64,000 nucleotides of DNA from Photobacterium sp. GJ3 (GTDB lineage Bacteria; Pseudomonadota; Gammaproteobacteria; Enterobacterales; Vibrionaceae): the NCBI RefSeq assembly GCF_018199995.1, contig NZ_CP073579.1, forward strand, positions 1,550,001 to 1,614,000. The letters run 5' to 3'. Numbering within the stretch: position 1 is the stretch's first letter; the number at the start of each line of letters is the position of its first letter. Positions 55,003-63,879 of the stretch are shown here, piece after piece. The notes below the pieces were generated by a model that was not told the origin of the DNA, ran no database searches, and was given only the letters and a program-made list of their open reading frames with translations. The position numbers were made by a program, and so were the translations under genes.

Positions 55003-55699
55003 GGAAGAATACAAACAACAGCAGATTCAGCAGGTGCTGGAAGCGGACGTGATTTATGCGTGGGAATGCGATTTAGTACCATCACTTCGGTGGGTGCAGC
55101 CGACCGGAGGGGTTCTGATGATTGCTATCTTCGCACTCCTCTTTGGAGATTCCTGGGGATGGTATCTTGCATTTGCGATGATGGCACTCATCATGGGAAG
55201 CGCATCTTATTTTCTGTATCAGTGCACTGAACGGCAAACAGGTCAGTTGACTCAAAACGGCATCATGATCAGTACAGTTGAAGTCGTACCAGAAGTGTGC
55301 TTACTGGCTGTGATATTTGTTGGTCCGTTGGCTTTTGTAGGGGCTGGCGCAGGCGCTCTGATGGCCTTTAAGATGACCGGATTTAATCATTCGCCGAAGG
55401 TTGAGGTTTTTCCTTTTTTGAATGGTCTCCGATATATGATTCGTGAGGAATTTGAAGAATCAATGTATGAAGGTGGGATTGGTTTAGTGACATTGAAAAA
55501 CATGGATATCATGCCTGATTTCCTGGCAGATGAAAATGCGCCAGATCCTTATCATCCATTACGTAACTTTCACTGTATTCTCTATTACTTCGATGCGATT
55601 CAGCAACAGGAAATTCGTCCTTATCTTGACGAAATCATGGAAATTGAATCGGCAAGAGATTTTTTACAAGCAAGACGGGATCAAAATAAATCAAATTGA
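54971..55699 (+). CDS. Effector immunity protein paralogue 5, with internal 15-residue loss
   Basis: A 242-residue paralogue. Through STVEVVPE it matches paralogue 3 almost exactly. It then jumps straight to VCLLAVIFVGP: 15 residues (FYAATRYAAYVGIV region, 45 bases) found in all other copies are missing at 55295. After the jump the DNA no longer matches the other copies closely, so this is a recombination joint, in frame. The shortened third membrane segment may change or abolish function. It is the last gene of the array. Confidence 0.7.
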   Translation: MCKFKHLPKCTEEYKQQQIQQVLEADVIYAWECDLVPSLRWVQPTGGVLMIAIFALLFGDSWGWYLAFAMMALIMGSASYFLYQCTERQTGQLTQNGIMISTVEVVPEVCLLAVIFVGPLAFVGAGAGALMAFKMTGFNHSPKVEVFPFLNGLRYMIREEFEESMYEGGIGLVTLKNMDIMPDFLADENAPDPYHPLRNFHCILYYFDAIQQQEIRPYLDEIMEIESARDFLQARRDQNKSN

Positions 55700-55901
55700 G
55701 ATTCAAAGGTAACTCACAGAAATCATTGGCCTGATTGAGTGGATTGGACTGTGATTGAATTCAATAGACGCGTGAATCTCTGTCTTTCATTGAAAATGGT
55801 TCTGTGCTTCAACGATCTAAAATTTGTTTCGTATCTTTTCTTTTATGAACATGCTTGATATAGGTGATCGTCTTTGAATTGTACGGATATCAGGGTGGGT
55901 C

Positions 55902-57071
55902 TTGAAAAAATTGATTTTTCTTTCTCTGGGCGCGATCGCTGCCTCGTTTTACATTCAAAACTATGTGGATATGAGTGATTTTCGCTGGGTTCAAATTTCG
56001 AGTCAGCAGGACTGGCCCGAAAACGAACCCAGTGCACAGGGTTTTGATGAAGATAAGTTGGTTTCACTTCATCAATTTGTCAGTCGCAGTCAGCGGAAGC
56101 ATGTTCACTCGCTGCTGATTGCCAAAAACGGCCAGTTGGTGTTTGAACAATATTATCAGGCTGCGAATACGCCAACCGGCACCCCAATGCCAACACATTA
56201 TCCGCCGGGCCCGGATACCTCCCATCAGATGCGCTCAGTGACAAAAACAGTGACAGCGACTTTGATCGGTCGACTTTTACAGTCTGGTGATATTCCGGAT
56301 CTCAAGCAGCCACTGTTCAGTTATTTTCAGCAGGAGGCCATTGCTGACCGGGAGCGCAAATCGGAAGTCACGCTAGAAAATGCACTGATGTTCAATGTTG
56401 GGCTGGATTGGATGGAATGGGGGGTTCAGAACAGCGATGCCATGAAAATGTGGTTATCGCCCGATCCTTATACATATATTCTCAATCGACCCATGGCTTT
56501 TCCACCCGGTGAAACCTTTATTTATCAGGGGGGTGCCAGTGTTTTGTTAGGCGGTGTGATTGAACGGGTTTCTGGACAGAATTTACGTGATTACGCGGAA
56601 CAAGCTTTGTTTGGTCCGTTAAACATCACAAATTATGACTGGTTTGCGCATGAAAGAACGGGACAGTACTTAGGGTCCTCAGGTTTGTATCTGCGAACCC
56701 GTGATTTAGCCAAACTGGGCCAGCTTTATTTAAATCAGGGGGAGTGGCAGGGTCAGCAACTGCTCGATCCGCAATGGGTTGAACAGAGCTTTACTCCGCG
56801 TGGTAAGTTCTGGTCGTGGAAGTCGATTGAATATGGTTATCACTGGTGGTTGCCGGATATTCGTGTCGATGGACGGAAAGTGACGATTGCAGGGATGCGT
56901 GGCAGTGGCGGCCAGGAAATGTTTGTGGTTCCGGAGCATCAACTGATCTTTGCCATGACTTCAGGGGCCTATCTCAATCAGGATGAAGATTACCCGTTGC
57001 AGCTCTTGGCCGAGTATATCTTACCGGCACTTGGACTCCAGAATGTCGAGTATGTTGCTGAAAGTCGGTGA
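55902..57071 (+). CDS. Beta-lactamase/class C-like serine hydrolase
   Basis: A 389-residue exported or anchored hydrolase with an N-terminal hydrophobic helix. The nucleophile motif SVTK (residues 112-115) fits SxxK. The second motif appears as YQGG instead of YxN, and the third as GSGGQ. It belongs to the penicillin-binding-protein/6-aminohexanoate-dimer hydrolase-like group; the substrate is unknown and resistance need not follow. A TTG start at 55902 behind GGGTGGG is the best option. It stands between the immunity array and the LysR gene. Confidence 0.8.
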   Translation: MKKLIFLSLGAIAASFYIQNYVDMSDFRWVQISSQQDWPENEPSAQGFDEDKLVSLHQFVSRSQRKHVHSLLIAKNGQLVFEQYYQAANTPTGTPMPTHYPPGPDTSHQMRSVTKTVTATLIGRLLQSGDIPDLKQPLFSYFQQEAIADRERKSEVTLENALMFNVGLDWMEWGVQNSDAMKMWLSPDPYTYILNRPMAFPPGETFIYQGGASVLLGGVIERVSGQNLRDYAEQALFGPLNITNYDWFAHERTGQYLGSSGLYLRTRDLAKLGQLYLNQGEWQGQQLLDPQWVEQSFTPRGKFWSWKSIEYGYHWWLPDIRVDGRKVTIAGMRGSGGQEMFVVPEHQLIFAMTSGAYLNQDEDYPLQLLAEYILPALGLQNVEYVAESR

Positions 57072-57275
57072 GGACAGAGATCAGGCTTTTCAATTGTGAT
57101 GGCGTGTTTTGATCCGCCGATTAACGCAGGATCGTTCTTTCCCATCATCTCGAAACAGTGACCGATATCATTGATATTGAGGTATTTTTATGGGTTATTG
57201 ATACCTTAATGAAATTTACCGGTGTACGCAGTATTCAGGACGGCAATGGGTTGATGGATGCAAGGCGCCCCTGAA

Positions 57276-58274
57276 ATGAATGTTGTTGCGTCACAGGGAT
57301 GGAAAAGGAAGAACGCGTTGAAAGGATTCGGATTTGACCTGCGCTCGCTTGAGGTGTTTGTCGCGACGGCACAAAGCGGCAACATGACGATGGCGGCCAC
57401 ACAGCTGGGGCTGACACAGTCTTCGGTGTCGCAAACCCTCTCGGCATTGGAACAAAACCTCAAGGTGATGCTGCTGGATCGCAGTGTCCGGCCTGTAGAG
57501 CTGACTGTGGCGGGGCGATACTTTTATGACCAATCCTGCCATTTGCTGGCGGAAGCCGAGAAAACCCATGGTGTGATGACCAAAGGCAGTTTTCAGAAAC
57601 TGCACCTGCTGCGAGTCGCCATGGTGGACTCGCTGGCCACGTCACTTGGCCAGCCTCTGGTGGAAGTGATCAAACGCCATAGTGAAAACTGGTGTATCAG
57701 TACCGGCCGCTCGCATATGCATGCCCAGGCGCTGTTGTCGCGGAATGTGGATATCATTATTTCTGATGATGCGCTGGATAATAACGAGCACCTCAGCCGC
57801 CACCGTATTCTGCGTGAACCTTTCGTGCTGGTGATTCCCAGCCAGTTTGCCCATCAGATTCAGAACTTGCATCAGGCAATCAGTCAGTTGGATTTTGTCC
57901 GATATACCGCAGATTCACTGATCGGTGCGACGATTGAGCGCTATCTGCGGCGATTGGACCTCAGTATTCCTATCCGGATGCAACTCGATAATACCTTCGC
58001 TGTGCTTTCCAGTGTGGCTGCTGGCTTGGGCTGGACCATCACCACGCCGCTCTGCCTGTTTCAGTGCGGGCTGACACGGGAAAAACTGACGTGCCTGCCT
58101 CTGCCGCGGGATGAACCATTTTTCAGGAATCTGACGCTGGTCAGCCGGCATCATGAGCTGGGGAATCTGCCTCAGATTCTGGCGCAGGACAGCCGCCAGA
58201 TTATCAGCGAGCGCTTTTTACCGCAAATTCGCGATGCCTTGCCCTGGCTGGACAAAGAACTCTATGCGGGATGA
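57276..58274 (+). CDS. LysR-family transcriptional regulator
   Basis: A 332-residue regulator. The helix-turn-helix is at the N-terminus (LRSLEVFVATAQSGNMTMAA, then QLGLTQSSVSQTLSALEQNL), followed by the co-inducer domain (VDIIISDDALDNNEHLSRHR, LVIPSQFAH, VAAGLGWTITTPLCLF). Starts at 57258, 57276 or TTG 57318 (GGAAG upstream) are all possible. It faces the amine-permease operon, separated by about 1.3 kb that includes a repeat array, so control of that operon is plausible but not shown. Confidence 0.85.
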   Translation: MNVVASQGWKRKNALKGFGFDLRSLEVFVATAQSGNMTMAATQLGLTQSSVSQTLSALEQNLKVMLLDRSVRPVELTVAGRYFYDQSCHLLAEAEKTHGVMTKGSFQKLHLLRVAMVDSLATSLGQPLVEVIKRHSENWCISTGRSHMHAQALLSRNVDIIISDDALDNNEHLSRHRILREPFVLVIPSQFAHQIQNLHQAISQLDFVRYTADSLIGATIERYLRRLDLSIPIRMQLDNTFAVLSSVAAGLGWTITTPLCLFQCGLTREKLTCLPLPRDEPFFRNLTLVSRHHELGNLPQILAQDSRQIISERFLPQIRDALPWLDKELYAG

Positions 58275-59345
58275 GTTATTCCGAGTGAATCTCATCGGCT
58301 TTATTGCGTGCGAGAAGTTTTTTTAACGTCACGGGTTCCCCGCCTGCGCGGGGACGACGGGGGAGGTGGGGACGATACCTCAACTTCACCTATGTTTTTA
58401 TATTTTAAATCAACTGTTTACTGTCATTTCCGCGAAGGCGGGAATCCACAGAGCACGGTATCAGAGCGTTACACGGAGTGAATGTGATCGGCTTTATTGC
58501 GTGCGAGAAGTTTTTTTACGTCACGGGTTCCCCGCCTGCGCGGGGACGACGGGGAGGTGGGGACGACATCTCAAGTTACAGTGATATTTTTGTGTTTAAA
58601 ATCATCTGCTTACCGTCATTCCCGCGCAGGCGGGAATCCACAGGGCACGGCAACAGAGCGTTACACGGAGTGAATTTGATCGGCTTTATTGCGTGCGAGA
58701 AGTCTTTTTAACGTCACTGGTTCCCCGCCTGCGCGGGGACGACGGGGGAAGTGGGGACGACACCTCAAGTTTTACTTATGTTTTTATATTTTAAATCAAC
58801 TATTTACCGTCATTCCCGCGAAGGCGGGAATCCACAGGGCACGGCATCAGAGCGTTACACGGAGTGAATGTGATCGGCTTTATTGCGTGCGAGAAGTTTT
58901 TTTAACGTCACGGGTTCCCCGCCTGCGCGGGGACGACGGGGGAGGTGGGGACGACATCTCAAGTTACAGTGATATTTTTGTATTTAAAATCATCTGCTTA
59001 CTGTCATTCCCGCGAAGGCGGGAATCCACAGAGCACGGCATCAGAGCGTTACACGGAGTGAATCTCATCGGCTTTATTGCGTGTGGGAAGTCTTTTTAAC
59101 GTCACGGGTTCCCCGCCTGCGCGGGGACGACGGGGGAAGCGGGGACGACACCTCAATTTCACCTATGTTTTTATATTTTAAATCAACTCTTTACCGTCAT
59201 TCCCGCGCAGGCGGGAATCCACAGGGCACGGTATCAGAGCGTTACACGGAGTGAATTTGATCGGCTTTATTGCGTGCGGGAAGTTTTTTTAACGTCACTG
59301 GTTCCCGCCTGCGCGGGGACGACGGGGGGAAGCGGGGGACGACAG
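58275..59345. repeat. Tandem array of ~193 bp units with two palindromes
   Basis: Six repeats with period 192-194 (ACGTCAC-GGG near 58326, 58518, 58711, 58905, 59099 and 59292). Each has GGGTTCCCCGCCTGCGCGGG followed by GACGACGGGG and, about 100 bases later, GTCATTCCCGCG-C/A-AGGCGGGAAT followed by CCACAG, then GAGCGTTACACGGAGTGAAT and CGGCTTTATTGCGTGCG. The second palindrome is the same core as in the arrays at 31.7 and 37.4 kb; the first is found alone at 18852. It begins directly after the LysR stop codon. Confidence 0.93.
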
Positions 59346-59589
59346 GACAAGTGAGACCGACGGATGAATAGTGAGGGCGACAGGGAGAAAAAGGCCAACA
59401 TGTTTGTGTTTCAATTCAATGGATTAATGTCATCCCGACACCGTCGGGCAACCATACTATTAAGAAAATTTATACCCCATTGTTAGCAGAACTGATTCTT
59501 GTTGCCGGGGGTTGAACAGCGCCTTTAAGTTAACAACTGATTAACAACAATAAGCGTTTTGACCCGATTGACGTTGAAGAGGATCCGTT
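59346..59589 (+). promoter_or_regulatory. Upstream region of the amine operon with 11-base direct repeat
   Basis: This gene-free stretch must contain the operon promoter. TTAACAAC occurs at 59530-59537 and again at 59541-59548, exactly one helical turn apart, a common layout for an activator or repressor site. A short hairpin (CCGACACCGTCGG) lies near 59436. GAGGA precedes the permease ATG. No convincing -35/-10 pair was fixed. Confidence 0.35.
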
Positions 59590-61023
59590 ATGTCTGACAG
59601 CAACACACAAGCAGTCGAAAGTAACACCGTCTCTGACGATTATTTGAATCAGCGACAGCTCAAAAAAGGAGTCGCTGGCTGGGTTTTACTGGCCAGTCTG
59701 GGGGTGTCATATGTGATTTCCGGCGATTTTGCCGGTTGGAACTTTGGTCTGGAGCGTGCCGGATTTGGCGGCATGCTGCTGGCAACGCTCGTGATGGGAT
59801 TGATGTATTTATGCCTGATTCTCAGTCTGGCGGAAATGTCATCTTCCATCCCGACCGCAGGCGGGGGGTACAGTTTTGCCCGTCGGGCCATGGGGCCGTG
59901 GGGCGGGTTTCTGACGGGCACAGCCATTTTGCTGGAATATGCCATTGCCCCTGCCGCCATCGCGATTTTCATTGGTGGTTATGTGAATGAACTGATTGGG
60001 ATTGATGGCCCGATCGTTTATGCCGCCTTCTATTGCGTGTTTGTGGGCATTCACTTATGGGGTGCAGGGGAAGCCTTGCGGATCATGATGGGCATTACGC
60101 TGCTCGCCGTAATTGCCATTATTGTGTTTGCCTTTGGCATGCTGCCGCACTTCGACATCAACAACCTTTTTGATATTCCAGTTCGTGCTGATGTTGCCGG
60201 TGCCAGTGCTTTCCTGCCAGAGGGCTACCTTGGGATCTGGGCTGCGCTGCCGTTTGCCATGTGGCTGTTTCTGGCTGTTGAAGGGGTTCCGCTGGCCGCA
60301 GAAGAAGCGACCAATCCAGCCAAGGATATGCCACGCGGTATCATTGCGTCGATGCTGATTCTGATTGTCTTTGCTGCCATTGTACTGATTCTGGTGCCTG
60401 GGGGTGCAGGTGCCGAGGCCATGAAATCACACAGTGCACCACTGGTCGGGGCATTGCAAGCTGTCTACGGGACTGATTCTGTGGCCGCGAAGTTCGTGAA
60501 CGTTGTCGGCCTGTTTGGCTTAATTGCCAGCTTTTTCTCCATTATCTACGCCTATTCGCGTCAGGTGTTTGCCTTGTCCCGTGCCGGTTATCTGCCGCGA
60601 TTCCTGTCGCTTTCCGGCGAGCGCAAAGTGCCGGTCTGGGCGCTGATTGTTCCCGGCGTGATTGGCTTTTTGTTGTCCCTGTCCGGCGAGGGTGATCTGA
60701 TGATCACCATGGCCGTGTTCGGTGCCACTGTGTCTTACGCGCTGATGAGCCTGTCGCACATTCTGCTGCGCCGGAAAGAACCGGACCTGGCGCGTCCTTA
60801 CCGAACGCCGGGTGGCACCCTGACTTCCGGCATTGCGCTGGTGCTGTCGCTGGTGGCACTGGCCTCGACCTTTGTGGTCAGCCTTCAGGCGGCGCTGTGG
60901 TCGGCCCTGTTCTATGCCGTCATGCTGTCTTACTTCGCGTTCTACAGCCGCCACCGGATTGTTGCGAATGCACCGGAAGAAGAGTTTGACCTGATCTCCA
61001 GCGCGGAATCTGAACTCAGTTAA
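59590..61023 (+). CDS. Ethanolamine-type (Eat-like) APC permease
   Basis: A 477-residue permease of the APC superfamily with about twelve membrane helices. The early signature GVSYVISGDFAGWNFGLERA and the stretch SIPTAGGGYSFARRAMGPWG, then AILLEYAIAPAAIAIFIG, resemble the ethanolamine permease family (ISG-E/D-x-x-GW). It would import ethanolamine or a similar small amine in the first step of the operon. Other amine or amino-acid substrates are possible. It precedes the ligase gene by 47 bases. Confidence 0.78.
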   Translation: MSDSNTQAVESNTVSDDYLNQRQLKKGVAGWVLLASLGVSYVISGDFAGWNFGLERAGFGGMLLATLVMGLMYLCLILSLAEMSSSIPTAGGGYSFARRAMGPWGGFLTGTAILLEYAIAPAAIAIFIGGYVNELIGIDGPIVYAAFYCVFVGIHLWGAGEALRIMMGITLLAVIAIIVFAFGMLPHFDINNLFDIPVRADVAGASAFLPEGYLGIWAALPFAMWLFLAVEGVPLAAEEATNPAKDMPRGIIASMLILIVFAAIVLILVPGGAGAEAMKSHSAPLVGALQAVYGTDSVAAKFVNVVGLFGLIASFFSIIYAYSRQVFALSRAGYLPRFLSLSGERKVPVWALIVPGVIGFLLSLSGEGDLMITMAVFGATVSYALMSLSHILLRRKEPDLARPYRTPGGTLTSGIALVLSLVALASTFVVSLQAALWSALFYAVMLSYFAFYSRHRIVANAPEEEFDLISSAESELS

Positions 61024-61070
61024 TTCACACCCAGACTCAGGAACGAGTGACTTAAACAAAAGAGGTATAC

Positions 61071-62438
61071 ATGGAAGCCAGAGAAGTGAAGACAATCGCA
61101 GATGCGATGGCCATCGTTGAAGCGCGTGGCCTGACACATGTCAAAGTTGGCCTGTTCGACAATGACGGCATCATGCGCGGGAAATATATGTCGAAGTCGA
61201 AATTCTTTTCCTCGCTGGAAAATGGATTTGCCTTTTGTGACGTGGTGCTGGGATGGGATTCTAAAGATCAGCTTTATGACAATACCACTTATACCGGCTG
61301 GCACACCGGCTATCCGGATGCGCCGGTTAAAATTCTGCCGCAGACCTGCCGCGAGGTCTACGAAGAGCCGGGGATGTTGTTGTTCATTGCCGAATTTGCC
61401 GAGGCCGCGGAGCAGGTTTGCCCGAGAGGCGCATTGCGCCGGGTGCTGCAGCAAGCGGATGAAATGGGATTTGAGGTGTTTTCGGCGCTGGAGTACGAAT
61501 TTTTTGTCTTCAACGAAACGCCTCACTCTGCACGTGAAAAAGGATTCCGCAATCTGGAAACCATTACGCCGGACTGGTTTGGCTATTCGATGATCCGGAA
61601 CTCGGTTCATTCGAACCTGTATCAGGCCATTCTTGAAATGGGCGAACAGATGGACTTCCCGATTGAAGGGATCCACTCAGAAACGGGGCCGGGTGTGCTG
61701 GAAGCGGCACTGGCCGTTGATGGTGCAGAGGCGGCCGCCGACAAAGCGGCGCTGTTCAAAACCTTCATGAAGGTGCTGGCGCAGAAGCGGGATCTGATGG
61801 CGACCTTTATGGCGAAATGGTCCGGCGATTATCCGGGCCAGAGTGGTCATATTCACGTTTCGCTGAAAAACAAAGATGGTTCTTCAGCGTTTTACGATCC
61901 CACGCAAACCCACAACATGAGCAAGATTCAGCGTCATTTTCTGGCCGGGCAACAACGGCTGATGCCGGAATTTCTCTGCCTGATTGCGCCGACCATTAAC
62001 AGCTATACTCGGATGATTCCCGGTTACTGGGCACCTACCGATGCCACCTGGGGTGTGGAAAACCGAACCACAGCGCTGCGGGTGATCCCCGGCAGTGAGA
62101 AATCACAGCGGATTGAACACCGGTTAGGTGCAGCGGATGCCAATCCGTATCTGGCGCTGGCCGCGGCCGTGGCTTCTGGTCTGTACGGCATCATGCAGCA
62201 ATGGGAACCGTTTGAGCAGGTGAAAGGCAATGCGTATGAACAGACGCATGCACCAGAGCTGCAATTACCCCGCACCCTGTGGGATGCCGCGCAGCGATTC
62301 AGGCAGTCGGAAGCGGCTCGTACTATGTTTGGAGATGAGTTCGTCGATCACTTCGCGGCCAGCCGGGAGTGGGAAGAGCGAGAATTCAGAAAACATGTGA
62401 CGGATTGGGAAATGGACCGCTATTTCGAAATCATTTAA
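61071..62438 (+). CDS. Glutamine-synthetase-like gamma-glutamyl amine ligase
   Basis: A 455-residue GS-fold ligase of the PuuA/GlnA4 type rather than true GlnA. Conserved metal and ATP motifs are VFSALEYEFFVFNE (ExE), EGIHSETGPGVLEAAL, GQSGHIHVSLKN, NRTTALRVIPG and RIEHRLGAADANPYLALAA. Such enzymes join glutamate to an amine using ATP. Here the partner permease and two dehydrogenases favour ethanolamine, giving gamma-glutamyl-ethanolamide as reported for Streptomyces GlnA4. Putrescine would be the alternative, but the operon shown has no amine oxidase. GAGG precedes the ATG. Confidence 0.82.
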   Translation: MEAREVKTIADAMAIVEARGLTHVKVGLFDNDGIMRGKYMSKSKFFSSLENGFAFCDVVLGWDSKDQLYDNTTYTGWHTGYPDAPVKILPQTCREVYEEPGMLLFIAEFAEAAEQVCPRGALRRVLQQADEMGFEVFSALEYEFFVFNETPHSAREKGFRNLETITPDWFGYSMIRNSVHSNLYQAILEMGEQMDFPIEGIHSETGPGVLEAALAVDGAEAAADKAALFKTFMKVLAQKRDLMATFMAKWSGDYPGQSGHIHVSLKNKDGSSAFYDPTQTHNMSKIQRHFLAGQQRLMPEFLCLIAPTINSYTRMIPGYWAPTDATWGVENRTTALRVIPGSEKSQRIEHRLGAADANPYLALAAAVASGLYGIMQQWEPFEQVKGNAYEQTHAPELQLPRTLWDAAQRFRQSEAARTMFGDEFVDHFAASREWEEREFRKHVTDWEMDRYFEII

Positions 62439-62466
62439 GGCCCACGGAGCGAAAGGAAGACCCGTA

Positions 62467-63858
62467 ATGACAAACATGCAACAGACGATTTCGCCGGTTG
62501 ACGGCAGCGTATATGTCACCCGGCCACTGGCAACAGCGGCCGAGATTCAGCAGACGCTGGCGCAGGCCAGCAATGCGCAGAAACACTGGGCCAACACGGA
62601 ACTGTCCGAGCGGAAAGCGATCTGCCTCAAAGCCGTTGAATGGTTTGAAGCCAACCGGGATGTGATTGGCGAGGAGATCTGCTGGCAGATGGGACGGCCG
62701 ATTCGTTTCGCCAAAGGCGAAGTGGGCGGCCTGGCTGAGCGTGCCCGTTTTATGATTGAAGCCAGTGAAACGGCGCTGGCCCCGATCACACTGCCGGAAA
62801 AACCGGGCTTTACCCGTTACATCACCCGTGAACCTGTGGGTGTGGTTGCCGTGATCGCGCCGTGGAATTATCCGTACCTGACCGCGGTGAACAGTATTGT
62901 GCCAGCCCTGCTGGCCGGGAACAGTGTGATTCTGAAACACTCCGCGCAAACGCCTTTGTGTGCGGAACGATTTCAAGCAGCCTTTGAGGCTGCCGGATTG
63001 CCTGAAGGCGTTTTTCAGGTGCTGCATCTGAGTCACGACAGCACCACGGCCCTGATTCAGTCGGCGCAGGTGGATTACGTCGCCTTTACCGGCTCGGTCC
63101 CTGCCGGGGCGCATGTGGAGCAGGCCGCTGCCGGGCGCTTTATCGGGGTGGGACTGGAACTGGGTGGCAAAGACCCGGCCTACATTCGCGCCGATGCCAA
63201 TCTGGATGTTGCGGCGGAAACGGCCATTGACGGTGCGTTTTTCAACAGCGGTCAGTCCTGCTGTGGCATCGAGCGGATTTATGTTCATGAATCCGTTCAT
63301 GATGCTTTCGTCGAGAAAGCGGTCGCCATCGTCAACCAGTACCGGCTGGGACGTTCTGATGATCCGGAAACGACGCTGGGGCCACTGGTTCGGACCAGCG
63401 CTGCTGAGTTTGTCCGCGAGCAGATTCAGGAAGCGGTCGCACAGGGCGCGGTCGCGCAGATTGATGAAACCCGTTTTCCGCTCAGCAAACCGGGCACGCC
63501 TTATCTTGCGCCGCAAATCCTGACCCAGGTGGATCACACGATGCGGGTGATGCATGAAGAATCATTCGGGCCTGTGGTCGGCATCATGAAGGTCAGCAGT
63601 GATGAAGAAGCGATTGCGCTGATGAACGACAGCGATTTCGGGCTGACAGCCAGCCTGTTCACGCAGGATATTGAGCGCGGCATTGCACTGGGTGAACAGC
63701 TTGAAACCGGCACCTTTTTTATCAATCGCTGCGACTATCTCGATCCGGGACTGGCGTGGACCGGCGTGAAGCAATCCGGCCGTGGTTGTACCTTGTCGGT
63801 ACTGGGCTTTGATGCCCTGACCCGTCCGAAATCTTTCCATATCAAAACACTGGCTTAA
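62467..63858 (+). CDS. NAD(P)-dependent aldehyde dehydrogenase
   Basis: A 463-residue ALDH-superfamily enzyme. The active-site residues are visible: asparagine in VIAPWNYPYLTAVN, the general base in GLELGGKDPAYI, and the catalytic cysteine in FFNSGQSCCGIERIYVHE, followed by EESFGPVVGIM. It would oxidise the gamma-glutamylated aldehyde made by the next enzyme to the acid, by analogy with PuuC; the substrate is inferred from the operon. AGGAAG precedes ATG 62467. Confidence 0.87.
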   Translation: MTNMQQTISPVDGSVYVTRPLATAAEIQQTLAQASNAQKHWANTELSERKAICLKAVEWFEANRDVIGEEICWQMGRPIRFAKGEVGGLAERARFMIEASETALAPITLPEKPGFTRYITREPVGVVAVIAPWNYPYLTAVNSIVPALLAGNSVILKHSAQTPLCAERFQAAFEAAGLPEGVFQVLHLSHDSTTALIQSAQVDYVAFTGSVPAGAHVEQAAAGRFIGVGLELGGKDPAYIRADANLDVAAETAIDGAFFNSGQSCCGIERIYVHESVHDAFVEKAVAIVNQYRLGRSDDPETTLGPLVRTSAAEFVREQIQEAVAQGAVAQIDETRFPLSKPGTPYLAPQILTQVDHTMRVMHEESFGPVVGIMKVSSDEEAIALMNDSDFGLTASLFTQDIERGIALGEQLETGTFFINRCDYLDPGLAWTGVKQSGRGCTLSVLGFDALTRPKSFHIKTLA

Positions 63859-63879
63859 ACCGGCACAAAGGAGCGCAAG

